A stretch of 64,000 bases of DNA from Microbispora hainanensis (GTDB lineage Bacteria > Actinomycetota > Actinomycetes > Streptosporangiales > Streptosporangiaceae), in the NCBI RefSeq assembly GCF_036186745.1, contig NZ_CP108086.1, positions 8,556,001 through 8,620,000 of the forward strand. The letters are read 5' to 3'. A program made the position numbers and the translations under genes. The notes below the pieces were generated by a model. It was not told the DNA's origin and made no database searches. It saw only the letters and a program-made list of their open reading frames with translations. Of the stretch, positions 32,764 through 42,340 are shown piece by piece. The stretch's first letter is position 1; the number at the start of each line of letters is the position of its first letter.

Positions 32764-33936
32764 TCAGCGGCGAATCTCTACAAGCGGGACGTTCTGCTCG
32801 GCGGGGGTCAGCGAGCCGTGATACCCGATCAGGGAAGCCTCCACCGGCTCCCCGGCCGAGGCCACGATCACGCACTCGCCGTACGGCACGGCCACGACGT
32901 CGCCGATGCGGCCGAGCCACTCGCGCCGGACACTGCGGCCGAACCAGCCCGCCGAGACGGCCTCCTCGCGGGTGACCACCCAGGCCCGCCCGCGCAGGGC
33001 CTCCCGCCAGGTCTCCAGCACCGCGGAGGCCGCGCCCGGAGCGGTGTAGACGTGGCGGGCGCGGGCCTCCCCGCCCAGCATGAGCACGCCCTCCAGCAGA
33101 TCGGGACGGAGATCCACGTCCACCTTGTCGGCAGCGTTGATCATGCCGTGGTCGGCCGTGACGTACAGCGCCGCGCCCGGCGGCAGCGCCTCGGCGATGC
33201 GCTCGGCCATGCGGTCCACGATGGCGAGCTGTTCGAGCCACTCGCGGCCGCCCCACCCGCTTACGTGCCCCGCGCGATCGACGTCGCCGTAATAGACGGT
33301 GACGAACGCGGTCTCGCGCAGCGCGTGCCGTACGGCCTCGACGCGCTCGTCCGGGCTCTCGGCGGCCCAGTAGCGCATGCCCCGGTAGACGGCGCGGGTG
33401 AGCCCGGTGCCGTCGAACGACGCGGGCGCCACGTAAACGGGCTCGACGCCTGCCGCCGCCATGCGTTGGTAGACGGTCGGCGCGGGCTGCCAGACGTCCG
33501 GGTCGATCGGCAGACCGGGGGCCGTCCAGCGCAGGCAGTTGAACAACCGCCCCTCCCCCGGGACGGCCATCTGGATGCCGACCATGCCGTGCTCCCCGGG
33601 AGTGGCGCCGGTGCCCAGGGTGGTCAGGCTGGTCGTGGTCGAGGAGGGGAAGCCGGCCGTGAGCGTCCGGCGCAGATGGGCCGAGAGGAACGGCGCGGCA
33701 CCGGGGTGCGCGGCCAGGAGCTCGGCCCCGAGACCGTCCACGAGGAACAGGCACACCCGGGAGGCCGGCTCGAGCGCCAGCGTGTTGCCGGTCGGCAGCC
33801 CGAGGGAGGCGAGCAGCGAGCCCGGCAGGTCGGCCAGGGAGGCCGTGCCGTACGCGGGCACGTACGGCACGGGCGCGACCGGCGACTCCATGGTGGGCTC
33901 CCCGGGCGGAGCCCCCGAGGGCTGGGGATCGATCAC
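32764..33936 (-). CDS. Alkaline-phosphatase-superfamily phosphodiesterase/nucleotide pyrophosphatase
   Basis: The 390-residue protein shows the metal-site pattern of type I phosphodiesterases: FLVDGLGAELL, the nucleophile Thr in SSTTTSLTTLGTG, YYGDVDRAGHVSGWG, and TADHGMI near the end. The start is GTG 33936, directly behind GGGGAGG. An ATG at 33957 is less likely. No signal peptide is evident, so it may be cytoplasmic. Proteins of this type occur in actinobacteria beside DUF5998 genes. The substrate is unknown. Confidence 0.88.
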   Translation of the reverse strand: MIDPQPSGAPPGEPTMESPVAPVPYVPAYGTASLADLPGSLLASLGLPTGNTLALEPASRVCLFLVDGLGAELLAAHPGAAPFLSAHLRRTLTAGFPSSTTTSLTTLGTGATPGEHGMVGIQMAVPGEGRLFNCLRWTAPGLPIDPDVWQPAPTVYQRMAAAGVEPVYVAPASFDGTGLTRAVYRGMRYWAAESPDERVEAVRHALRETAFVTVYYGDVDRAGHVSGWGGREWLEQLAIVDRMAERIAEALPPGAALYVTADHGMINAADKVDVDLRPDLLEGVLMLGGEARARHVYTAPGAASAVLETWREALRGRAWVVTREEAVSAGWFGRSVRREWLGRIGDVVAVPYGECVIVASAGEPVEASLIGYHGSLTPAEQNVPLVEIRR

Positions 33937-33978
33937 GTCACCTCCCCGTCGGCTCAAGGGGGACTCAAGGGGGAACGG

Positions 33979-34572
33979 TCAGGTGGTCGCCGCCTTGGCG
34001 GTGGCCTCCGACAGCGCCTTCGCGAACGTCAGCACGTGGGTGACGGCCTCGGGACCGTCGGCCGCCTCGCTGACCCGCAGGGACAGGTCGTCGGCCGTGA
34101 TCGCGCCGGTGTAGCCGTGGTCGGCCTCGCAGTTCTCGTCGCCGCAGGTCGCCGGTTCGAGATCGACGTGGGAGATCGCGCCCCACCCGATCGTGAGCGT
34201 GACCTCCGTCGGGGGAACGCCCGGTGCGTACGCCGCGGGGTCGGGCACGACTCTGGTCACGGCGACCGACTGGATGCGGCTGAGCCTCACCGCCTCGGTC
34301 GTCGTGGAGGCGTGCGAGGCGGGCATGCCCTCGGCGGGCGGGTGCTCGTCGGTGTGGCACACCAGCAGCCGGGTGGGCGAAAGGACCAGGACCGTGACGT
34401 GCCTGCGCACCTCCATCGCCGGGTCGAACGTGGCCTCGTGATGCACGACGTACGCCGTGACCGGCTCGTTGCCGAGCGCGGAGTCGACGGCGTCGGCCAC
34501 CAGATCCGGGTAGTAGCCGCTGCGATCTATGGCCTCGCGCAAGCCCGCGGCGGAGACTCGGGTTTCCCTCAT
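33979..34572 (-). CDS. DUF5998 family protein
   Basis: The 197-residue protein begins at ATG 34572 (MRETRVSAAGLREAIDRSGYYP). A longer reading from 34608 adds 12 residues. It has the conserved actinobacterial pattern PVTAYVVHHEATFDPAMEVRRH, a central SHVDLEPATCGDENC segment with two cysteines, and a helical C-terminus. The function is unknown. It is encoded 42 bases upstream of the phosphodiesterase, on the same strand, as in related genomes, so the pair probably works together. Confidence 0.82.
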   Translation of the reverse strand: MRETRVSAAGLREAIDRSGYYPDLVADAVDSALGNEPVTAYVVHHEATFDPAMEVRRHVTVLVLSPTRLLVCHTDEHPPAEGMPASHASTTTEAVRLSRIQSVAVTRVVPDPAAYAPGVPPTEVTLTIGWGAISHVDLEPATCGDENCEADHGYTGAITADDLSLRVSEAADGPEAVTHVLTFAKALSEATAKAATT

Positions 34573-34682
34573 GGGTCCATCCTGCCCTGTAAGGGACACC
34601 TGTTTCACACCCCGACGGGACGGGTTTTCCGCCCACGGCGTGACGCCGGGCCGATCGGCTCAGGCGTCGATCATCGCGCCGG

Positions 34683-37439
34683 TCAGCTCAGGCGACGGGG
34701 GCCGACGTCGGGGCGCAGCGCGGTGACGGGCCGCAGGACGGCCCGCGCCCCCAGCACGGCCACCCCGGACGCGCCTACGAGGACCTGGTCGAGGTCCATC
34801 CTGGCCACCTCGGGCAGGGCGTCGGCGAGCAGTCCCACCCGCACCAGCAGGTCCTCCAGCGCCTCCACGGCCACCGCCTGGTAGCCGTACTCGCCGAACA
34901 GCAACGGCGCGGCGCGGACCGACCGCACCAGCCCCGCCGCGTCCTCGGCGGTGAGCGGCGCGAGCCGGTACGCCTGGTCGCCGAGCAGCCGGGCGGTGAC
35001 CTCGCCGAGGCCGAACGTGACGACCCCGCCGAAATAGCGGTCCTGGGTCACGCCGACGACCGTGGGCACCGAGGGCTGCGGCGCCATGCGCTGCACCGCG
35101 AGCGGCGTGCCCGGCCCGAGGAGCGCGGCGAGGTCGGCGTACACCTGCCGGACCCCGGCGGGCTCGGTGAGGCCGATGCGGACGGTGCCGGCGCGGCGGG
35201 CGTCCTCCGGGTCGGCCGACTTGACCACCACGGGCCAGCCGATCCGCTCGGCGGCGGCGACGGCCTCCTCGGCGTCGGCGGCGACGTACGCGGGCCAGAC
35301 CTCGATGCCGTAGCAGGCCAGCAGCGCGGTCGCGTCGATCTCCCGCTCCTCGACGGCCGCACCCCTGCCGACCGTCTCCTCACCGGCCGCACCCCTGCCG
35401 ACCGTCCCCTCACCGGCCGCACCCCTGCCGACCGCACCCTCGCCTGCCGCACCACCCCCGCCGGATGCCTCACCGGCCGCGTCCTTGCCTGCCAGGGCGG
35501 CGGCGACGATCTCCCGCGCCGCGGCGGTGTCGATCCCCTCGGCGGACGGGACCGTGCCGGGCGGCTGCCTGCGCCACTGGGCGTACCGCACGACGTGTGC
35601 CAGCGCGCGAACCGCCTCCTCCGGGGCGGGGTACGACGGGATCGACCCGCGTTGGGGGGAGTCGTCGCCGGGGCCGTCCGTCACCCGCAGCTCGACCGGC
35701 ATGCCCAGCGCGCCCTGGAAGGTCGCCAGCACCGGCTTGCCCGACTCCCGCGCGACCTCCAGCAGCGCCTCGGCCACCTCGCGGCAGTCTCCTGGGATGG
35801 GCGGCATGTAGATCGCGACGGCGGCGTCCACCTGCGGCAGGACGCTCCGCAGGGCCGCGGCGAACTCGGCGGCGCCGGCGCGGGCGCCGAGGTTCACCGG
35901 CACGCCCGGCTGCAGGCCGGCGTCCGCGCACGCCTCCTCCGCGAGCAGCGTGAGCGCGTCGGAGTTGCCGACCACCCCCACCCGCGGCCCGGCAGGCAGC
36001 GGCTGGTGCGCCAGGAGCTGGCCGACGTCGAAGAGCTGGACCAGGTCGTCCACCCGGATGACCCCGGCCTGCGCGAACAGCGAGCTCAGCGCGGTGTCGG
36101 GCAGCGCGAGCACGGGCGCGCGGTGCCCGCCGGGGACGCCGCGCGACTTGACCACCACGATCGGCTTCGAGCGGGAGATCCGCCGGGCCAGCCGGGTGAA
36201 CTTGCGCGGGTTCCCGATGGACTCCAGGTAGAGCAGGATCACGTCGGTCGCCGGGTCCTCCTCCCAGTATTGGAGGAGGTCGTTGCCGGACACGTCGGCC
36301 CGGTTGCCCGCCGAGACGAACGTCGAGATGCCCATGCCGCGCTGCGCCACCCGTTGCAGCAGGGCGGTGCCGAGCGCGCCCGACTGGCTGAAGAACCCGA
36401 CCCTCCCCCGCCCCGGCAGGGTCGCCGCGAGCGTCGCGTTGAGCCGTACGGCGGGGTCGGTGTTGGCGATGCCCAGGCAGTTGGGCCCGACCACCCGGAT
36501 GCCGTACGCGCGGGCGATGCGGACCAGCTCCTCCTGGCGGGCCCGGCCCTCGGGCCCGGTCTCGCCGAATCCGGAGGAGACCACGACCAGGCCCTTCACG
36601 CCCTTCTCCGCGCACTCCTCGACCAGTTCGAGCACGCCCTCGGCGGGGACCGCCAGCACCGCGAGGTCCACCTCGCCGTCGATGGCCGACACGCTGCGGT
36701 AGGCCCGCACGCCGGCCACGGCCCGTACGTGCCGGTGGACGGGGTAGACGGGGCCGGTGAAGTCGGCGGCGAGCAGGTTGCGCAGGACCGTCTGGCCGAT
36801 CCCGCCCGGCTCGCGGCTCGCACCGATGACCGCGACCGACTCGGGCGTCAGCAGGCGGGCGATCGAGCGTGCCTCGGCGCGGTGCTCGCGGGCGAGCCGG
36901 ACCTCCAGCGCGGTCTCGGTGCTGGACAGGTCGAGCGTCATGCGCACGACGCCGTCCTCGAACTGGCTCTGCGCCGTGTAGCCGGCCTGGCGGAACAGGC
37001 CCATCATCCGGTGGTTGCCCGGCAGCACGTCGGCGATGAAGGTCTTGATCCCGCGCTCGCGGGCGGCGGCCCGCAGGTGCTCCATCAGCACCGCGGCCAC
37101 GCCCCTGCCCTGGTGGGCGTCCTCTACCAGGAAGGCCACCTCGGCGTGGTCGCGCGGCTGCACCCGGTCATACCGTACGACCGCGACCATCTCGGTGCCG
37201 ATCGTGGCGATGAGGGCGACCCGGTTGTCGTAGTCGACGTTGGTGAACCAGACCACGTCCTTGTCGGTCAGGCGGGGGCGCGGCCCGAAGTACCGGAAGT
37301 AGATGGACTCCGCGGACAGGCGCGAGTAGAACGAGCGCAGCATGTCGGCGTCGTCCGGCCTGATCGGGCGGACGTGAGCGGTGCCGCCGTCGGACAGCAC
37401 GACGTCCGCCTCCCAGTGGGCGGGGTACTGAGGGTGCAC
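34683..37439 (-). CDS. GNAT-acyl-CoA-synthetase fusion (Pat-type protein acetyltransferase)
   Basis: The 918-residue fusion has an N-terminal GNAT domain (about 1-180, acetyl-CoA motif QGRGVA at 110-115) followed by an NDP-forming acyl-CoA synthetase-like part: CoA-binding (TPESVAVIGASREPGGIG), succinyl-CoA-ligase-like and ATP-grasp segments. The usual phospho-His motif (SHTGA) is not seen at the expected place, where GGHRAPVLALPDTAL occurs. That fits regulatory Pat enzymes, which acetylate lysines of acyl-CoA synthetases and sense cofactor levels. A low-complexity linker of 30-bp repeats (AAGEGTVGRG) separates the ligase halves. Confidence 0.88.
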   Translation of the reverse strand: MHPQYPAHWEADVVLSDGGTAHVRPIRPDDADMLRSFYSRLSAESIYFRYFGPRPRLTDKDVVWFTNVDYDNRVALIATIGTEMVAVVRYDRVQPRDHAEVAFLVEDAHQGRGVAAVLMEHLRAAARERGIKTFIADVLPGNHRMMGLFRQAGYTAQSQFEDGVVRMTLDLSSTETALEVRLAREHRAEARSIARLLTPESVAVIGASREPGGIGQTVLRNLLAADFTGPVYPVHRHVRAVAGVRAYRSVSAIDGEVDLAVLAVPAEGVLELVEECAEKGVKGLVVVSSGFGETGPEGRARQEELVRIARAYGIRVVGPNCLGIANTDPAVRLNATLAATLPGRGRVGFFSQSGALGTALLQRVAQRGMGISTFVSAGNRADVSGNDLLQYWEEDPATDVILLYLESIGNPRKFTRLARRISRSKPIVVVKSRGVPGGHRAPVLALPDTALSSLFAQAGVIRVDDLVQLFDVGQLLAHQPLPAGPRVGVVGNSDALTLLAEEACADAGLQPGVPVNLGARAGAAEFAAALRSVLPQVDAAVAIYMPPIPGDCREVAEALLEVARESGKPVLATFQGALGMPVELRVTDGPGDDSPQRGSIPSYPAPEEAVRALAHVVRYAQWRRQPPGTVPSAEGIDTAAAREIVAAALAGKDAAGEASGGGGAAGEGAVGRGAAGEGTVGRGAAGEETVGRGAAVEEREIDATALLACYGIEVWPAYVAADAEEAVAAAERIGWPVVVKSADPEDARRAGTVRIGLTEPAGVRQVYADLAALLGPGTPLAVQRMAPQPSVPTVVGVTQDRYFGGVVTFGLGEVTARLLGDQAYRLAPLTAEDAAGLVRSVRAAPLLFGEYGYQAVAVEALEDLLVRVGLLADALPEVARMDLDQVLVGASGVAVLGARAVLRPVTALRPDVGPRRLS
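35356..35445. repeat. 30-bp tandem repeat inside the Pat-type gene
   Basis: Three near-perfect copies of a unit starting GCCGCACCCCTGCCGACCGT encode the GRGAAGEETV-type linker. Confidence 0.9.
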
Positions 37440-37716
37440 GCAATCGAGGCTAGCCGCGTCCGGCTTCGCCTGGATTGAGACATTCCTTACGACTCACCGA
37501 TCCGCTTTCCGGATTCGCCTATAAGGGATCTACCAGCCCTGACGTGGCAAGTTGGGCAACGCTTGTGCATCGACTGTGCCCGTCTGTCCGCTCTCCACCC
37601 CACGACGCCCCTGGAAGCTGTTAGGTTTCTGGACGTCAGCCTCACAGCACGGAGAGGACGCCACCCCTCCATGGGCATGGCTCACCTCCACAAGCAGTTG
37701 GCAAGGTGGTGACATC
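37440..37716 (+). other. Promoter region of the PfkB kinase gene
   Basis: This 277-bp gap lies between the divergent Pat-type gene and the PfkB gene. No further gene is supported. AAGGTGGT precedes ATG 37717, and I see no clear operator. Confidence 0.4.
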
Positions 37717-38610
37717 ATGACGCGGGTCGTCGTGGTGGGCGATCTCATGACGGACGCGGTCGCTCGCGCGAAATTCCCTCTTGCCAGGGCGAGCGACACC
37801 CCGGCCGTCGTGACCATGCACGGTGGCGGCTCCGGCGCCAACATCGCCTCCTGGCTCGCCGTGGAGGGCTCGGAGGTCGCCTTCATCGGCCGCCGCGGCG
37901 CCGACATCACGGGCCGCAACCGCGACATGGAGCTCATGGGCTACGGCGTGGACGCCCGCCTCGTCATGGACCCCGAGCGGCCGACCGGCACCTGCGTCGT
38001 GCTCGTCACCCACAAGGGCGAGCGGACCATGCTGTCCGACCCCGGCGCCAACGCCGCGCTGTCCCCCGAGGACCTGCCGCGCGACCTGTTCGGCGGCGGC
38101 GGCCACCTGCACATGTCGGGCTACACGCTGATCAACGAGGGCTCGCGCGACGCCGGCCTCGCCGCGCTCGACATGGCCCGGCGGTCCGGCATGTCGATCT
38201 CGGTGGACTGCGCCTCCTCCGCCCCGCTGGAGCGGACCGGCGCCGAACCCTTCCTCGAGTGGACCGACGGCGCGAAGCTGCTGTTCGCCAACACCGACCA
38301 GGCCAAGGTGCTCACCGGCAGGGACGACCCCGCCGCGGCGGCCAAGGTGCTGACCGCCTGGTTCCCCCAGGTCGTGATCAAGCTCAACGCCGAGGGCTCG
38401 CTCTGGTTCTCCAACAACCGTCCCGAGCCGGTCCGGGCGCCCGCCGAGGTCGTCGACCGGATCGTGGACGGCACGGGCGCCGGTGACGCCTTCACCGCCG
38501 GTTTCCTGCCGGTCTGGCTGGACGGCAAGCCGGCCGCCGAGGCGCTGGCGGCGGGCAACGCCCTCGCCGCCAAGTGCATCTCCAACCTCGGCGCCCGCCC
38601 CCGCCTCTGA
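37717..38610 (+). CDS. PfkB-family carbohydrate kinase
   Basis: The 297-residue kinase has the ribokinase fold, with an N-terminal GGGSGANIASWLA signature and the C-terminal GTGAGDAFTAGF motif with catalytic Asp. The N-terminus VVVVGDLMTDAVAR and the anion-hole region are well conserved. The sugar, nucleoside or other hydroxyl substrate cannot be assigned from sequence. It stands alone, between the Pat-type gene (divergent) and a membrane protein (convergent). Confidence 0.92.
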   Translation: MTRVVVVGDLMTDAVARAKFPLARASDTPAVVTMHGGGSGANIASWLAVEGSEVAFIGRRGADITGRNRDMELMGYGVDARLVMDPERPTGTCVVLVTHKGERTMLSDPGANAALSPEDLPRDLFGGGGHLHMSGYTLINEGSRDAGLAALDMARRSGMSISVDCASSAPLERTGAEPFLEWTDGAKLLFANTDQAKVLTGRDDPAAAAKVLTAWFPQVVIKLNAEGSLWFSNNRPEPVRAPAEVVDRIVDGTGAGDAFTAGFLPVWLDGKPAAEALAAGNALAAKCISNLGARPRL

Positions 38611-38719
38611 CCCCGTCTCTGACGTCGGCTCTAAAGGGCGCTGTTCTGTAGGGCCTTCTTCGTGAGGCCCGTGTTTCAGAGGCCCTGTTCTGCAGGGCGC
38701 GGTTCGTACGGGAGCAGGC

Positions 38720-39298
38720 TCAGAACGGGCTTCGCGCGGCCACGGCCGGCCGCGCGGGCCGCAGGCGCAGCAGCGGCACGAAGGCCAGCAGGAGCAGGGC
38801 CGCGCCCAGCGGGATCAGGTCCTTGCTCACCAGCGGGAGCACGGCCTGCACGAGCACCAGCACCGCGCTCCACCACGGCACCCGCCGCCCCGCGGCGAGC
38901 CGGGCCACCAGCACGACCATGCCGACGTAGAACAGCAACGGGACGACGGTGTACACGACCGGCTCGACGCCCGGGATCGCCTTGACGGCCTCGAAGCGCG
39001 GCCCCATCGCGTCATGATCGGCGGACAGGAAGCCGACCACCAGGTCGATCGTGAACTGCGCGGCCAGCGCCAGCGCCCCGATGAGCCCTGCGGCGTATCC
39101 CGCCGTGGCCACCACGCCGCCACCGGCCATCGCCCGGAGCCGCCCGAAGATCTGCACGAAGAGCACCAACGCGGCCAGGAAGCACAGGTGCCCCACGGTC
39201 CAGGCCAGGCCGGGCCCGCGGCTCCCGTCGAGTCCGTCGGCGATGCGGGCGACGCCGTACGCGCCGACCAGGACCGGAGCCACAACAAGTGATTTCAT
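38720..39298 (-). CDS. Hypothetical membrane protein
   Basis: The 192-residue protein has six hydrophobic stretches, for example SLVVAPVLVGAYGVARI at the N-terminus and GAALLLLAFVPLLRL at the C-terminus, and short charged loops. No recognised domain is visible. ATG 39298 is used. An in-frame TTG at 39319 would add seven residues, and neither has a clear ribosome site. It lies between a convergent PfkB gene and the RecQ-like gene, without an evident operon. Confidence 0.6.
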   Translation of the reverse strand: MKSLVVAPVLVGAYGVARIADGLDGSRGPGLAWTVGHLCFLAALVLFVQIFGRLRAMAGGGVVATAGYAAGLIGALALAAQFTIDLVVGFLSADHDAMGPRFEAVKAIPGVEPVVYTVVPLLFYVGMVVLVARLAAGRRVPWWSAVLVLVQAVLPLVSKDLIPLGAALLLLAFVPLLRLRPARPAVAARSPF

Positions 39299-39361
39299 GG
39301 CGACAAGTCTGTTGATCAAACCCGGCCCCGGGATGAGGTGACCACCCTGACCTCGCCCTGA

Positions 39362-39412
39362 CCCGCCCCCGAGCGCAGCCCCTAGTGCGGCCCCGAGTGC
39401 GGCCCCGAGCGC
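39362..39412. repeat. 13-14-bp tandem repeat between membrane protein and RecQ-like gene
   Basis: Units such as AGTGCGGCCCCG and AGCGCAGCCCC are repeated about four times imperfectly. Confidence 0.7.
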
Positions 39413-39511
39413 AGGTCCGGAGCCCGGCCCAGTCCCGGCTCACTGCCCCTGCCCGTCAGGGACGCCCCGGTCGTGGCCGGGGGGTGCCCGGTCCGGGGCC
39501 GCTGAGACGGG

Positions 39512-41623
39512 TCAGTTGGTGACGGCCAGGGCAAGCGGCAGCACGGCGGGCGCCCCGGCGTGCCTGACCTGGGCGGCGGCCATGGCCATCGTCCATCCGC
39601 TGTCCACGCGGTCGTCCACCAGCAGCACCGGCCCACCCGCCGCCGCGATCCTCGCGGCCACGTCACGCGGCATCGCGAGCGTCCCCCGGATGGCCGTCAC
39701 CCGCTGGGCGCTGTTGTGCCGGGCGGCCGGCGACCCGTCGCGATAACCGAGCGTCCCGAGATATTCCAGCCGGCCCACCTGGGCGAGCCGCTCGGCGAGC
39801 GACCCGACCAGCGCCGGCCGCGAACCCGACGGCATCGCGACCACCGCGACCGGACGCCGCTCCCATCCCCACGACTTCAGCACCTCGATCACGGCCGCGA
39901 ACACGTCGTCGGGGACGGGCCCGTCGCCCGCCGCGAACAGGTCGCGCAGGCGGGTGCCCCAACCGATGTCGGTCAGACGGCCGAGCGCGCGGCCGGGCTC
40001 GGCGCACAGCTCGGGCTTGATCCGCCCCTTCAGGTCCGGCAGGCCGGTGGGCCACTGGCGGCGCGGCTCGATCTCGACGCCGGGACGCGCGAGCCGCTGC
40101 TGGGCGGCCCGGACGGCGTCATCCGGCACCTCGGCGGACCTGTGGGCGCCGGTGCAGTTGTCACACCTGCCGCACGGAGTCGCCGACTCGTCGTCGAGGT
40201 GGCGGCGCAGGAACTGCTCCCGGCATTCGGTGGTCGTGATGTAGCCGAGCATGGCCTCCTGCTCCGCGCGGCGCTCGGCGGCCACCCGGGCGTAACGCTC
40301 GGCGTCGTAGCTCCACGGCTCGCCGGTGGCCTCCCAGCCGCCCTTGACCCGGCGTACGGCGCCGTCCACGTCGAGCACCTTGAGCATCATCTCCAGGCGG
40401 CTCCGGCTGAGGTCGACCCGCGTCTCCAGCGCGGCGGTGGACAGCACTCCCCCCTCGGACAGCGCGTCGAGCGTCGCCCTGACCACTCCCTCGGGAGGGA
40501 AGGCGAGCGACGCGAAATAGGCCCAGATCTCCCGGTCCTCGGGGCCGGGCAGCAGGATGACCTCGGCCCGCTCCACGCCACGCCCGGCACGGCCCACCTG
40601 CTGGTAGTACGCCACGGGCGAGGCCGGCGCGCCCACATGGATGACGAAGCCCAGGTCGGGCTTGTCGAAGCCCATCCCCAGCGCCGACGTCGCGACCAGC
40701 GCCTTGACCCGGTTGCCGAGCAGGTCCTCCTCGGCCGCCAGCCGGTCGGCCGGCTCGGTCTGCCCGGTGTACGCGGCGACGGTGTGGCCCTGCTCGCGCA
40801 GGTACGCGGCGATCTCCTGGGCCGCGGCGACGGTCAGCGTGTAGACGATGCCGGAGCCCGGCAGCTCGTGCAGCGTCCTGGCCAGCCAGGCGAGCCGCTG
40901 GTCCGCTCCGCCGAGCCGTACGACGCTGAGGTGGAGGCTCTCGCGCTCCAGGGGGCCGCGCAGGACGAACACCTCGCCGCCGGGCAGCTCGTCCCACTCC
41001 TGGGTGACGGCGAGCTGCTCGGCCACGTCGCGGGTGACCCGGGCGTTCGCCGTGGCCGTCGTGGCCAGCACGGGGATGCCCGGCGGCAGCTCGGCCAGCA
41101 GAGTGCGGAGTCTGCGATAGTCGGGCCGGAAGTCGTGGCCCCAGTCGGAGATGCAGTGGGCCTCGTCGATCACCAGGAGCCCCGCGCTGCCGGCCAGCTC
41201 GGGCAGCACGTTGTCGCGGAAGTCGGGGTTGTTCAGCCGCTCGGGGCTGACCAGCAGCACGTCGACCGCGCCCTCGGCGACCTGGCCGTAGACCTTCTCC
41301 CACTCTTCGGGGTTGGCCGAGTTGATCGTCTCGGCGTGGATGCCGGCCCGCTCGGCGGCGGCGATCTGGTTGCGCATCAGCGCCAGGAGCGGGGAGACGA
41401 TGACCGTGGGGCCCTCGCCGAGCTCGCGCAGCAGCGCGGTCGCGATGAAGTAGACGGCCGACTTTCCCCAGCCGGTGCGCTGCACGACCAGCGCCCGCCT
41501 GCGGTCCATGACCAGGGCCTTGATGGCGGCCCACTGGTCGTCGCGCAGCCGCGCCTGATCGCCGGCGAGCGCCCGCAGCCGGGCCTCGGCCTCTTCCCGC
41601 AGCGTCACCTCTTCTTCGCTCAC
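39512..41623 (-). CDS. RecQ-family helicase with C-terminal phosphoribosyltransferase-like domain
   Basis: The 703-residue protein has helicase motifs I (QRTGWGKS, 48-55), II (DEAH, 153-156) and VI (QQVGRAGRG), and RecQ-type Cys residues in a zinc-binding segment (CREQFLRRHL, CGRCDNC). After the helicase and winged-helix region, the last 110 residues match the phosphoribosyltransferase fold: a GGPVLLVDDRVDSGWT motif near residues 663-678 resembles the PRPP-binding loop. Such helicase-PRTase fusions are known in actinobacteria. The helicase probably unwinds DNA in repair, and the PRTase part may bind a nucleotide or serve a scaffold role. Confidence 0.9.
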   Translation of the reverse strand: MSEEEVTLREEAEARLRALAGDQARLRDDQWAAIKALVMDRRRALVVQRTGWGKSAVYFIATALLRELGEGPTVIVSPLLALMRNQIAAAERAGIHAETINSANPEEWEKVYGQVAEGAVDVLLVSPERLNNPDFRDNVLPELAGSAGLLVIDEAHCISDWGHDFRPDYRRLRTLLAELPPGIPVLATTATANARVTRDVAEQLAVTQEWDELPGGEVFVLRGPLERESLHLSVVRLGGADQRLAWLARTLHELPGSGIVYTLTVAAAQEIAAYLREQGHTVAAYTGQTEPADRLAAEEDLLGNRVKALVATSALGMGFDKPDLGFVIHVGAPASPVAYYQQVGRAGRGVERAEVILLPGPEDREIWAYFASLAFPPEGVVRATLDALSEGGVLSTAALETRVDLSRSRLEMMLKVLDVDGAVRRVKGGWEATGEPWSYDAERYARVAAERRAEQEAMLGYITTTECREQFLRRHLDDESATPCGRCDNCTGAHRSAEVPDDAVRAAQQRLARPGVEIEPRRQWPTGLPDLKGRIKPELCAEPGRALGRLTDIGWGTRLRDLFAAGDGPVPDDVFAAVIEVLKSWGWERRPVAVVAMPSGSRPALVGSLAERLAQVGRLEYLGTLGYRDGSPAARHNSAQRVTAIRGTLAMPRDVAARIAAAGGPVLLVDDRVDSGWTMAMAAAQVRHAGAPAVLPLALAVTN

Positions 41624-41687
41624 CCGCCCATTGGTACCAGGTCCCGCCGACCGTTTCCGCCGTGATCGCGGGAGGCGAGGCGGGAAA

Positions 41688-42149
41688 CTAACCGCGTTCT
41701 GCGGGCGCGCCGCTTCCGGCGTCCTCGTCCGCGAAGCACAGGGGCAGCCGCAGGCCGAGCTGCGAATAGATCTCGAGCTGGTCGTAGTAGCAGCGCTGGC
41801 TCAGGATGAGGCCGTCCTCCAGATGCCAGAACCAGGAGACGCGTACGCTGATGCGCCGGCCGGTCGGGGCGAGAAGATCGCCCCCGACGACCAGATAGGG
41901 CCCGGTGTGCGTGCCTGCCGCTGTCATCTCCGTCGCGACCGCGTCCGCGAGTGTGATCGTCTCCCATCGGGTGAAGTGCAGGTCGGGAAAGCCCTCCCAC
42001 ATCTGCAGCATGTAGGACCCGATCTCCCCGGGCTCCCCCGCCTCCATCTCCGGTCCGATCACCACCGCGCCCGGCGCATAGCACCGCAACACCGCCTGCA
42101 GGTCGTGCGCGTTCATCGCGTCGAGCATCCGGTCAACGACGTCGTACAC
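41688..42149 (-). CDS. SnoaL/NTF2-like protein
   Basis: The 153-residue protein has the NTF2-like pattern: MLDAMNAHDLQAVLRCYAPG, GSYMLQMWEGFPDLHF and later ISVRVSWFWHLEDGLILSQRCYYDQ. It fits the SnoaL/limonene-epoxide-hydrolase-like set of polyketide cyclases and small-molecule enzymes, but the pocket residues do not tell the substrate. GTG 42149 has GGAGGTG upstream at eight bases. An extended frame to 42218 lacks homology. Confidence 0.82.
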   Translation of the reverse strand: MYDVVDRMLDAMNAHDLQAVLRCYAPGAVVIGPEMEAGEPGEIGSYMLQMWEGFPDLHFTRWETITLADAVATEMTAAGTHTGPYLVVGGDLLAPTGRRISVRVSWFWHLEDGLILSQRCYYDQLEIYSQLGLRLPLCFADEDAGSGAPAERG

Positions 42150-42340
42150 CGCGGGAGCACCTCCATTCTCTCGGGGGGAGGAACCAAAGAAGCAGCTATA
42201 ACTGGATAAACAGTACATATACGCCCATTTGCCCCATCAGCTGGAGTGAGGCGCGGGCGTCACCTCCGGCCCCGGACGGGGGCGAGGCCCGGCGGCCGCA
42301 TCCGGCCCCGGACGGGCGTCGTGGTTGGATGAGTCCCGCT

